From: Sulfurospirillum oryzae
GTDB lineage: Bacteria > Campylobacterota > Campylobacteria > Campylobacterales > Sulfurospirillaceae
Direction: 5' to 3'
DNA: 64,000 nucleotides
Assembly (NCBI RefSeq): GCF_025770725.1
Contig: NZ_JANZKZ010000001.1
Span: 124,001-188,000 of the forward strand
Positions 9,336-16,746 of this stretch are shown here, one piece after another; positions within the stretch are counted from its first letter, which is position 1; each line of letters begins with the position of its first letter. The position numbers and the translations under genes were made by a program. The notes beneath the pieces were generated by a model, which saw only the letters and a program-made list of their open reading frames with translations, did no database searches and had not been told where the DNA came from.

Positions 9336-11582
9336 ATGAGTGAGAGTAAAGATTTTTTACGCTTAAAAGTTGAAGAGGATTTAAAGTCTGGAAAGTATAA
9401 AGAAGTCATTACCAGATTTCCTCCTGAGCCTAATGGTTTTCCACACATTGGACACGCTAAGTCTATCTGTATCAATTTTGGCATTGCCCGTGATTATAAG
9501 GGGCATTGTAACCTCAGAATGGATGATACTAACCCTACAACAGAAGACATGCGCTATGTTGAAGCTCTGAAAGATGCCGTAACATGGCTTGGATTTGAAT
9601 GGGCTGATAAAGTGTACTTTGCCTCTGATTATTTTCCAAAAATCTACGATTATGCCGTACAACTTATCAAAATGGGTAAAGCTTATGTTGATAGCCTGAA
9701 CGAAGAAGAGATACGCGAATACCGTGGAACCGTTACAGAACCAGGACGAAGAAGCAAATTTGCAGAACGCAGCATTGAAGAGAACCTAGACCTTTTAGAG
9801 CGAATGAAAAAGGGCGAATTTAAAGATGGCGAACACGTTTTAAGAGCGAAAATTGATATGAGTGCGGCGAATATGAAAATGCGCGATCCGCTTTTATACC
9901 GAATCCGTCACGCGCATCACTTTAGAACAAAAGATGAGTGGTGTATTTACCCAATGTACGACTTTGCTCACTGCTTGTCTGATTATATCGAAGGCGTTAC
10001 ACATTCTATCTGCACTCTGGAATTTGAAAACAACCGTGATATTTATGACTGGGTGCTTGATGAACTTGAACTTAAACTCCCTCGCCCGTACCAACATGAA
10101 TTTGCGCGTTTAGGTATGAACTATACCGTCATGAGCAAACGAAAACTGCTAGAACTTGTCAATGGCAACTATGTGAGTGGCTGGGATGACCCTCGCCTTC
10201 CGACGATTGCTGGCTATAAACGAAGAGGTTATACGCCTGAGTCTATTATCAACTTTTGCGACCAAATCGGCATAGCTAAGGCCAATTCTATGGTCGATGT
10301 GGCACAGCTTGAATTTTGCATACGAGATGACTTAAACCCAAAAGTACCACGCGTCATGTGCGTGTTGGAGCCTCTTAAAGTAACCATTGAAAATTACGAG
10401 GGCGAAGAGGAGATTGACGCGTCATACTATCCGCACGATGTCCCAAAAGAGGGTTCACGAAAACTGCCTTTCTCTCGTGAGATTTATATTGAGCGTGATG
10501 ATTTTATGGAAAATCCTCCAGCAGATTACTATCGCCTCACGCCAAGTCAATCGGTACGACTTAAACATGCGTATATTCTTACATGTAAAGAGGTTGTGAA
10601 GGATGCCAATGGCACTATTATCGAAATTAAAGCTGAGTATCACCCTGATTCTAAAAGTGGCTCAGACACCAGTGGCATCAAGACCAAAAGTGCGATTCAC
10701 TGGGTAAGCGCCAAACACGCCAAACAAGCTGAAGTCAGACTTTATGAGCGTCTTTATAAAATCGATGCACCAGAGGGATTGGAAGATCTTAACCCTGACT
10801 CTTTACATGTCATCAAAAATGCGTTTGTCGAGCCTGCCGTCATTAGCGAAAAACCTGACGTTCGGTTCCAGTTTGAAAGACAAGGCTATTTTTATGCTGA
10901 TCCCATTGATTATACCGATGAAAAACCTGTTTTTAATAAAATTGTAGGACTCAAAGAATCGTGGAGTAAAAAAGCAGAAGCAACTGAGAATGCGCCTAAA
11001 TCTGTGGCTCATAAAGTAGCGCACGTTGAAGGTGAAGTCGTCCCTATGAGCGAAGCTGAAAAAGCACTGTTTGAGAAATACACAAAGGTGCTTGGGCTTA
11101 ACAGTGAAATTGCCAACACCTTAGCGCGCGATGAACAATTAGCCCATTTTTACGAAGAAACACTCTTACATGTCAATAGCCCTGTAAGTGTTGCAAATAT
11201 CGTTGCAAATGAAGTTGCAAGAGAATTCAAACAAGAAATGGAATTGAAATTTAGCGCCAAAGAGATCGCTGAACTTGTTGCTATGATGGATGAAGGAACG
11301 ATTTCCAATAAAATCGCAAAACAAGTTTTTGAAGAGATGGCAAAAACGGGTGAAAATCCAAAAACAATCGTTGAAGCCAAAGGTCTGACACAGATCAGTG
11401 ATCCTGAAAAACTGAAACCTCTCATTGATGAAGTGATTGCAAAAAATCCTGAGAATGTGGCTAAGTTTAAAGCAGGCAATACCAATCTTTTTAGCTTCTT
11501 TGTGGGACAAGTTCTCAAAAACAGCGGTGGCAAAGCCAACCCAAGCGTGGTCAATGCCCTCGTAGCGGAGAAGTTGAAGTAA
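9336..11582 (+). CDS. glnS: Glutaminyl-tRNA synthetase fused to a YqeY/GatB-tail domain
   Basis: The 748-residue protein has two parts. Residues 1 to about 560 are a class I GlnRS: PPEPNGFPHIGHAKS near residue 28 contains the HIGH motif, and VMSKRKL near residue 264 is the KMSKS equivalent. The beta-barrel anticodon region follows. Residues of about 585-748 form a GatB/YqeY-type helical domain ending in FSFFVGQVLKNSGGKANPS, the tRNA-binding tail otherwise found on the amidotransferase subunit GatB. The enzyme charges tRNA-Gln directly with glutamine. From memory, Helicobacter and Campylobacter lack GlnRS and use a tRNA-Gln-specific GluRS2 plus GatCAB, so its presence here is notable. The stop overlaps the next start (TAATG), coupling it to the GluRS-like gene. 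Confidence 0.95.
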   Translation: MSESKDFLRLKVEEDLKSGKYKEVITRFPPEPNGFPHIGHAKSICINFGIARDYKGHCNLRMDDTNPTTEDMRYVEALKDAVTWLGFEWADKVYFASDYFPKIYDYAVQLIKMGKAYVDSLNEEEIREYRGTVTEPGRRSKFAERSIEENLDLLERMKKGEFKDGEHVLRAKIDMSAANMKMRDPLLYRIRHAHHFRTKDEWCIYPMYDFAHCLSDYIEGVTHSICTLEFENNRDIYDWVLDELELKLPRPYQHEFARLGMNYTVMSKRKLLELVNGNYVSGWDDPRLPTIAGYKRRGYTPESIINFCDQIGIAKANSMVDVAQLEFCIRDDLNPKVPRVMCVLEPLKVTIENYEGEEEIDASYYPHDVPKEGSRKLPFSREIYIERDDFMENPPADYYRLTPSQSVRLKHAYILTCKEVVKDANGTIIEIKAEYHPDSKSGSDTSGIKTKSAIHWVSAKHAKQAEVRLYERLYKIDAPEGLEDLNPDSLHVIKNAFVEPAVISEKPDVRFQFERQGYFYADPIDYTDEKPVFNKIVGLKESWSKKAEATENAPKSVAHKVAHVEGEVVPMSEAEKALFEKYTKVLGLNSEIANTLARDEQLAHFYEETLLHVNSPVSVANIVANEVAREFKQEMELKFSAKEIAELVAMMDEGTISNKIAKQVFEEMAKTGENPKTIVEAKGLTQISDPEKLKPLIDEVIAKNPENVAKFKAGNTNLFSFFVGQVLKNSGGKANPSVVNALVAEKLK

Positions 11583-12745
11583 TGTACCGATTTGCCCTTG
11601 CACCCATAAATGATATGCGTATAAGCGACCTTAGAATCGCGCTTTTAAATTATATCTGCGCCAAACAAGCGGGCGAACCGTTTATCGTGCGGATTGAAGA
11701 TGGTGATAAAAAGCGCAACATTGAGGGTAAAGACCAAGAGATTTTAGAGATGTTGGAGCTTTTTGGCATAACGTATTCTCATCTTTATTATCAAAGTGAC
11801 AATTTTAAGTACCATCTCCAATTTGCCTCCACACTGTTGGATAGAAAAAAAGCCTTTATCTGTTTTTGCCCTAAAGATACAGTCCCTTATGAGGGAAAAT
11901 GTGAGCATCTAAGCTCTGAAGAGGTGTTAAACAACCCAAATCCTTTTGTCATTCGTATGAAAAAAGAAAATAACGACTCTGATAGCTTTGTCATCATGCG
12001 CACAGACAAATATCCTACCCCTATTTTCGCCTCAGCGTGCGATGATATGCTTCAAGGTGTAAGTACCATTATTTGCGAAGAGTCGCACCTAAATGACGCG
12101 CCTAAAGAGGAGTGGATTCGCAAAAGTATCGGCTATGAGCAACCCATCCACTATGTGTATGTTCCAACCTTTCAATGCCAAAAGAACGAGCGCAGTGTTC
12201 AAACACTTTTAGATGAGGGGTTTATGCCTGAAGCGATTATAAATTACCTTCTTGTGCCAAGCCAAATTCTCACATTTGAAGAGATCATGTCAACCTTTGA
12301 TCTTCAAACGCTGAACACATCTGCTTCTTTTGAGATAGAAAAACTGCGTTTGATTAACCGTGAGCATATTCAAAAACTAGGCGACATGGAACTTTCCAAA
12401 CGTTTAGGCTATGCCTGTGAAAACATCGGAAAATTGGCAAAAATCTATACCGAAGAAGCCCATACAACATACGAAATCAAACAAAAAATTGATGCTTTAT
12501 TTGCAAAAAAAGAACCATTTTCAGAATTTGAAGCTGAGAGTAAAATACTTCAAGGGCTCATTTTAAAGGCACCTTACTTTGAAGCATTTGATGACTTTAA
12601 AGCCTATCTTTCTGAAAAAAGCCGTTTAGAAGGAGACCCCTTCTTCAAACCTCTTCGTTTCTGGCTCAGTGGCGCTGATCACGGACCAGAACTTGACCTC
12701 GTGTATCCTCTTATCAAAAACTATCTAAAGGAGATTGTTAGATGA
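11582..12745 (+). CDS. Degenerate glutamyl-tRNA synthetase 2-like protein, catalytic motifs lost
   Basis: The 387-residue protein is plainly of the GluRS2 (tRNA-Gln-specific GluRS) lineage: RIALLNYICAKQ, FIVRIED, DSFVIMRTDKYPT, DDMLQGV and the LINREHIQKL tail all match the family. The signatures needed for catalysis are gone. The HIGH position reads R-I-S-D (residues 13-16), the preceding PSPTG reads A-P-I-N, the usual IEDTD reads IEDGD, and the KMSKR loop reads QKNERS (residues 200-205). It is about 70 residues shorter than functional family members, with deletions in the connective region. The reading frame is intact and overlaps glnS by one base and yggT by four. It sits where C. jejuni has gltX2 (from memory). 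It is probably not an active synthetase; it could be a relic or a tRNA-binding helper. Confidence 0.85.
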   Translation: MYRFALAPINDMRISDLRIALLNYICAKQAGEPFIVRIEDGDKKRNIEGKDQEILEMLELFGITYSHLYYQSDNFKYHLQFASTLLDRKKAFICFCPKDTVPYEGKCEHLSSEEVLNNPNPFVIRMKKENNDSDSFVIMRTDKYPTPIFASACDDMLQGVSTIICEESHLNDAPKEEWIRKSIGYEQPIHYVYVPTFQCQKNERSVQTLLDEGFMPEAIINYLLVPSQILTFEEIMSTFDLQTLNTSASFEIEKLRLINREHIQKLGDMELSKRLGYACENIGKLAKIYTEEAHTTYEIKQKIDALFAKKEPFSEFEAESKILQGLILKAPYFEAFDDFKAYLSEKSRLEGDPFFKPLRFWLSGADHGPELDLVYPLIKNYLKEIVR

Positions 12746-13038
12746 TCGTTTTAGCGACACTTATTGAAGCTTTTGCCACTATTTTACATACATTGATCAA
12801 CATCTATATTTGGGTTGTCATTATTGCTGCACTTATTACGTTTGTGCGCCCTGATCCGTACAATCCTATTGTTCAAATCTTGTTTCGTCTGACCAACCCG
12901 GTATACGCATTTATTCGTAAACTTGTTCCAACCTTAATTGGTGGTATTGATCTTGCTCCGCTGATTGTGATTTTGACACTTCAATTTATAGACCTTTTTG
13001 CCGTTAAACTCTTGTTTGCACTCGCCAATGTTTTATAA
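12742..13038 (+). CDS. YggT family membrane protein
   Basis: A 98-residue protein with two hydrophobic segments (about 10-35 and 68-97) around the loop RPDPYNPIVQILFRLTNPV, which is the YggT-family signature. It starts in an ATGA overlap with the GluRS-like gene and overlaps the slt start by 11 bases. Family members are inner-membrane proteins linked to division-septum or membrane organisation; the precise role is not established. Confidence 0.88.
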   Translation: MIVLATLIEAFATILHTLINIYIWVVIIAALITFVRPDPYNPIVQILFRLTNPVYAFIRKLVPTLIGGIDLAPLIVILTLQFIDLFAVKLLFALANVL

Positions 13039-14671
13039 ATTGTTAATTGGACTTTTCCTCTGCCTTTGCGTCTGTGTTGATCTTTTTGCCGATGAACCCG
13101 TGAACTTCGATTTTTTCGGAGACAAACCACGAAGCCTTGCTAAAGATTTTTATATCTATGAGTACCTTCAAAGCGATGCCGTAACACCCAAAGAAGCCAA
13201 AGCGCTCTTTGGGATGGTGCATACGATGAATATCCGTTTTTTCCATCTTTTTGCCAAAAAAATGGACAACCTCGAATATAAAAAAATCTCCAAATGTGTT
13301 GATCTTGATGTGAGTTCTTTGATGAAAGAAGATGATGAGTGCTTTAACATTGGCATAAACATCTCAAAAGTCACTTCGCTCTCAAAAAGCCAACTCAAAC
13401 TTATCAAACCTCGCTTGAAACACAATAAAGAGCTCGTTAACCTCATCACCATTATGGAGAGCGAGAACGTTTATGAAGCCGCACTTAACAGCGATGGCAA
13501 TACGTTTTTGAGCCTCTACAATGGCAGTATAACATCGTACAAAGCGGCTATTTTCAATCAGCAACTTATTCCTCAAGCGCAGATTGATATGCTTTCTAAT
13601 TACCCTAAATTTAACTCATTGATCTACAGTACTGTACTGAATGATAAACTCGATAATGTCCAAAAGTCGCTTTTACATGTAACGCCCTCTGTACATGTAA
13701 GCGCCAAGTCACTTTTTTACCTTGGACTTAATGCGCTCAAATATAAAGAAAAAGCACAAGCCATTCACTTTTTTGAGCTATCAAATGAACGTGCCAGCAA
13801 GCGTGAAGAGAAAGACCGTGCTCTTTTTTGGCAATACTTGATCACTCAAGATACGCACTATTTAGAGCGTATGATGGAAAGCAGTGACATCAATATGTAC
13901 TCGCTTTATGCTTATGAAAAATTGAATTTGCCTTACAAAAATATCGTCTCTCCTGTTTTAGAGGGAACGCATCCAAGCTTTAATATCAGCGACCCTTTTG
14001 CATGGCCACGCATTATGAATAAAGTCTATAAAATGAGCGCTGAAGAGGTTGAGTCACTGGCACAAAGCTTCAAATACGCCAATACCTTGCCACATTACAG
14101 TTATTTGATGGAGCGTGTGACGCACTACGCCAAAAACTACTACCCTATTCCTTACCCTGAAGAGATCTCTAGTTATTCGGTGCATCGCCAAGCGTTAATG
14201 CTCTCCATTGCGCGCCAAGAGAGTCGTTTTATTCCTTCCGTTGTCTCCACTTCGTACGCTCTTGGAATGATGCAATTTATGCCTTTTGTGGCACGCGATA
14301 TTGCTAAAAAAGAGAAATTGGAAGATTTTTCGATCTCAGCCATGTTTGATCCTCGCATAGCCTATCTTTTTGGCAATATTCATCTCAACTTTTTAGAAAA
14401 AAGCTTATACCATCCCCTTTTTGTAGCGTATGCTTACAATGGAGGAATGGGTTTTACAAAAAGACATTTACAAGGCGGAGCATTTTCACAAGGTGCTTAT
14501 GAGCCTTTTTGGAGTATGGAAACGATGATCAATGAAGAGAGTCGCGAATACGGTAAAAAAGTACTCGCGAACTATGTTGTCTATCGCCACTTATTGGGTG
14601 ATGATGTCTTAATTAGTAATCTTTTCGAAATTTTACTGCAACCCGCTCTGAGCGATCGTTTTCGAAACTAA
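13028..14671 (+). CDS. slt: Soluble lytic murein transglycosylase
   Basis: The 547-residue periplasmic protein has a signal sequence (MFYKLLIGLFLCLCVCVDLF), a long alpha-helical superhelix, and a C-terminal lysozyme-like domain. The catalytic glutamate lies in SIARQESRFIPSVVS, followed by the family motifs GMMQFMPFVA and AYNGG. It cleaves the glycan strand between MurNAc and GlcNAc, forming 1,6-anhydro ends. The ATG at 13028 gives a proper signal peptide; an in-frame ATG at 12998 would add ten residues lying inside yggT. Its 3' end overlaps the convergent lipoprotein gene by 59 bases. Cj0843 occupies the same place in C. jejuni. Confidence 0.93.
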   Translation: MFYKLLIGLFLCLCVCVDLFADEPVNFDFFGDKPRSLAKDFYIYEYLQSDAVTPKEAKALFGMVHTMNIRFFHLFAKKMDNLEYKKISKCVDLDVSSLMKEDDECFNIGINISKVTSLSKSQLKLIKPRLKHNKELVNLITIMESENVYEAALNSDGNTFLSLYNGSITSYKAAIFNQQLIPQAQIDMLSNYPKFNSLIYSTVLNDKLDNVQKSLLHVTPSVHVSAKSLFYLGLNALKYKEKAQAIHFFELSNERASKREEKDRALFWQYLITQDTHYLERMMESSDINMYSLYAYEKLNLPYKNIVSPVLEGTHPSFNISDPFAWPRIMNKVYKMSAEEVESLAQSFKYANTLPHYSYLMERVTHYAKNYYPIPYPEEISSYSVHRQALMLSIARQESRFIPSVVSTSYALGMMQFMPFVARDIAKKEKLEDFSISAMFDPRIAYLFGNIHLNFLEKSLYHPLFVAYAYNGGMGFTKRHLQGGAFSQGAYEPFWSMETMINEESREYGKKVLANYVVYRHLLGDDVLISNLFEILLQPALSDRFRN

Positions 14672-15089
14672 TCTCCATTTTAATCTCTTCAGTTTTGGGC
14701 GCTTGTACTAACACATAGTGGGTCCAAGCGTTCGCAGAAGAGACGAGTTTAAGAAGTGGAGCATCTTGATTGAGGGGTGTAACACTTACATTTTCATCCG
14801 TTCCATTGACTTGAAAGTTCGATAGTGTTACTTTATCAAAAGTACTATCGCCTGTTGCAGTGTACGTTCCAACAATAAATTTTTCACTCTCTTGTGTCAC
14901 CAATTCATGATTGATCGGGTTTAGATAGGTCACAGTCACAAATGTTTTAGAAGTTTCCGAGTTTTTTATCTCTATCTTTTTAGAGTTTGCCATGCCATAA
15001 TCCATCAACTTTTCATGTTGATCCTCGGTTAATTTTGAGGCACATCCATTCATCATCAAGACGACTAAAACCATCAAAGCATATCGCAT
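14613..15089 (-). CDS. Small putative lipoprotein
   Basis: A 158-residue protein with a lipoprotein signal (LVVLMMNGCAS; Cys lipidated at about residue 17) and a predicted beta-rich body with no recognised domain. It is divergent from mobB and convergent with slt, overlapping the slt coding region by 59 bases at the 3' ends. ATG at 15089 lies five bases from GGGAG and is preferred to the adjacent ATG at 15092. From memory, Cj0842 at the equivalent position in C. jejuni is also a putative lipoprotein. Function is unknown. Confidence 0.75.
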   Translation of the reverse strand: MRYALMVLVVLMMNGCASKLTEDQHEKLMDYGMANSKKIEIKNSETSKTFVTVTYLNPINHELVTQESEKFIVGTYTATGDSTFDKVTLSNFQVNGTDENVSVTPLNQDAPLLKLVSSANAWTHYVLVQAPKTEEIKMEISFENDRSERVAVKFRKDY

Positions 15090-15151
15090 CATTGCTCCCG
15101 TTATTCAGCTCTTATTCTTGTTATCTCATCAAAAGCTAAATCTTTTTTTGC

Positions 15152-15157
15152 TATAAT
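15152..15157 (+). promoter_or_regulatory. Sigma-70 -10 element of the mobB-fbp-metG cluster
   Basis: TTTTTTGCTATAAT: a T-rich stretch and an extended -10 (TG-like GC, then TATAAT) 42 bp before mobB, the usual Campylobacterota promoter form. Confidence 0.6.
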
Positions 15158-15198
15158 TTTTTGTATTACTATGATAATAACATAAAAAGCAGGAAAAA

Positions 15199-15696
15199 AT
15201 GAAATCCTTAGCTGTTGCATTTACAGGACCATCCGATAGCGGAAAAACAACGCTTATCCTTAAAGTAGCGACTTTACTCAAAAAAGAGTATGCGCTTGCC
15301 ATCATCAAAAACGATCCAAGCGATAAAGCAGTATTTGATGTTGAAGGTAAAGATAGCTGGAAGTTTGCACAAACCGGTGCTGAAGTAGTTGTTACTTCGC
15401 CTACGCGTACAACGCTCTTTTCCAAACAGCACAAAAGCTTAGATGAGATCATCGCGATGCTAGGTGAGTTTGACTTTTTACTGGTTGAAGGGCTTAAAAC
15501 GCTACCGCTCCCTCGTATAGCCATATTTCGCAACAAGCTTAATGTTGACTATTTTGACTGTTCTGATGCCATTGCCATCGATGAGAGCATCAATCTTTCA
15601 GAGTACACCATTCCATCGCATATTGCGATTTTAGATTTAAATAATCCCGAGCAAATCGTTGCTTGGATAGAAAAAAATGCCAAGAAAGTGAAATAA
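15199..15696 (+). CDS. mobB: Molybdopterin-guanine dinucleotide biosynthesis adapter protein
   Basis: The 165-residue protein has a P-loop near the N-terminus ([15 protein letters not shown], residues 9-23) and the late motif [18 protein letters not shown] near residue 95, both typical of MobB. MobB is a GTP-binding partner of MobA in attaching GMP to molybdopterin. This supplies the cofactor of molybdoenzymes such as nitrate, formate or polysulfide enzymes, common in this group. It begins a tight plus-strand run with fbp one base downstream. AGGAAAAA precedes the ATG. Confidence 0.88.
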   Translation: MKSLAVAFTGPSDSGKTTLILKVATLLKKEYALAIIKNDPSDKAVFDVEGKDSWKFAQTGAEVVVTSPTRTTLFSKQHKSLDEIIAMLGEFDFLLVEGLKTLPLPRIAIFRNKLNVDYFDCSDAIAIDESINLSEYTIPSHIAILDLNNPEQIVAWIEKNAKKVK

Positions 15697-15697
15697 C

Positions 15698-16534
15698 ATG
15701 CACGAAATTTACGAAGCTATTAAGCGTTCTGCCATCCGCATTAAAGAGGCAATCGAATTTGATGACACAGGATACTCCGAAAACATCAACTCCACTGGCG
15801 ATACACAGCTCAAGCTCGACATCAAAAGTGACCTTATCATTGAAGAGGAGTTTACCAAAGTAGCCTCTATCAAAGAGATCGTCAGCGAAGAGAAAGAAGA
15901 TAAAACACCTTTACATGTAAACGGAATTTACGGCATTGGGTACGACCCACTGGATGGTTCAAGCTTGATTGATGTTAACCTAAGCGTTGGCTCCATATTT
16001 GGGATCTACGAAGGTGGATACGATGGTAAACATCTTAAAGCTGCTGTGTATGTTGTCTATGGACCACGTGTTGAACTCGTCATCGCAGAAGATGATGTCA
16101 AGATGTATCGCTTAAACAAAAGTGGTGAATTTGTCTTTATCAAAGAGATTAAGCTCAAAGAAAAAGGTAAACTCAACGCCCCTGGTTCAACCCAAATGTG
16201 CTGGGAGCCTAAGCATAAAGCGTTAATCGATGCTATTTTTGCCGATGGGTATCGCTTGCGTTACTCAGGTGGCATGGTACCAGACTTGCACCAAATCCTA
16301 CTCAAAGGTGGTGGACTTTTCTCCTACCCAGCAACAAGTGATGTACCTAAAGGCAAGCTTCGCATGATTTTTGAGGTCTTCCCTTTTGCGTATGTGTATG
16401 AAAAAGCAGGTGGCGAAGCTATTGATGGAAAACGAAGAGTGCTCGATCTCGCTCCATCTCATCCACACGACACCACGCCATGTTTCTTTGGCTCGCATGC
16501 AGAGATAGAACGTGTTCGGAAGTGTTATGAGTAG
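15698..16534 (+). CDS. fbp: Class I fructose-1,6-bisphosphatase
   Basis: The 278-residue protein carries the metal- and phosphate-binding signature [20 protein letters not shown] at about residues 86-105 and the substrate-site motif [12 protein letters not shown] near residue 188. It hydrolyses fructose-1,6-bisphosphate in gluconeogenesis, important for bacteria that build sugars from organic acids. It is shorter than the E. coli enzyme (about 330 residues), as in other Campylobacterota. Its last eight bases overlap the next gene. Confidence 0.93.
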   Translation: MHEIYEAIKRSAIRIKEAIEFDDTGYSENINSTGDTQLKLDIKSDLIIEEEFTKVASIKEIVSEEKEDKTPLHVNGIYGIGYDPLDGSSLIDVNLSVGSIFGIYEGGYDGKHLKAAVYVVYGPRVELVIAEDDVKMYRLNKSGEFVFIKEIKLKEKGKLNAPGSTQMCWEPKHKALIDAIFADGYRLRYSGGMVPDLHQILLKGGGLFSYPATSDVPKGKLRMIFEVFPFAYVYEKAGGEAIDGKRRVLDLAPSHPHDTTPCFFGSHAEIERVRKCYE

Positions 16535-16724
16535 TGAAGTAACTGATATTTACGAACAAGAGTTGCAAGAGAAAAAAGCAGTCTTGCAAGCATGTCAACA
16601 AAGTAAAAACGTTCTGACATGCAGTGACTGTGAAAAGATATTTGAGTGTGATACCCGCAAAACCTATGTCAAGGCCGTTTACGAAAGTATGGCAAAAGGA
16701 CAAGGTGGCGGATTTGAGTTTTAA
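16527..16724 (+). CDS. Small conserved cysteine-containing protein
   Basis: A 65-residue protein starting at ATG 16527 ([11 protein letters not shown]), inside the end of fbp, and ending 22 bases before metG. It has an N-terminal helix and a Cys pattern C-x8-C-x2-C-x5-C ([20 protein letters not shown]), which could hold a metal. It ends in a glycine/phenylalanine tail. From memory, C. jejuni has a small hypothetical gene (Cj0839) in the same fbp-metG gap, so it is likely a real, conserved gene of unknown function. Confidence 0.75.
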   Translation: MSSEVTDIYEQELQEKKAVLQACQQSKNVLTCSDCEKIFECDTRKTYVKAVYESMAKGQGGGFEF

Positions 16725-16746
16725 CAATATACAATTAGGAAAAACG

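Noticed and set aside
10806-11177. TTACATGTCA sequences in glnS as further repeat copies
   Set aside because: They break the palindrome at the last two bases and are within chance expectation, so they were not counted.
11150-11603. Two minus-strand open frames opposite the YqeY tail of glnS
   Set aside because: Shadows of the alternating Lys/Glu/Ala-rich tail; no start signals.
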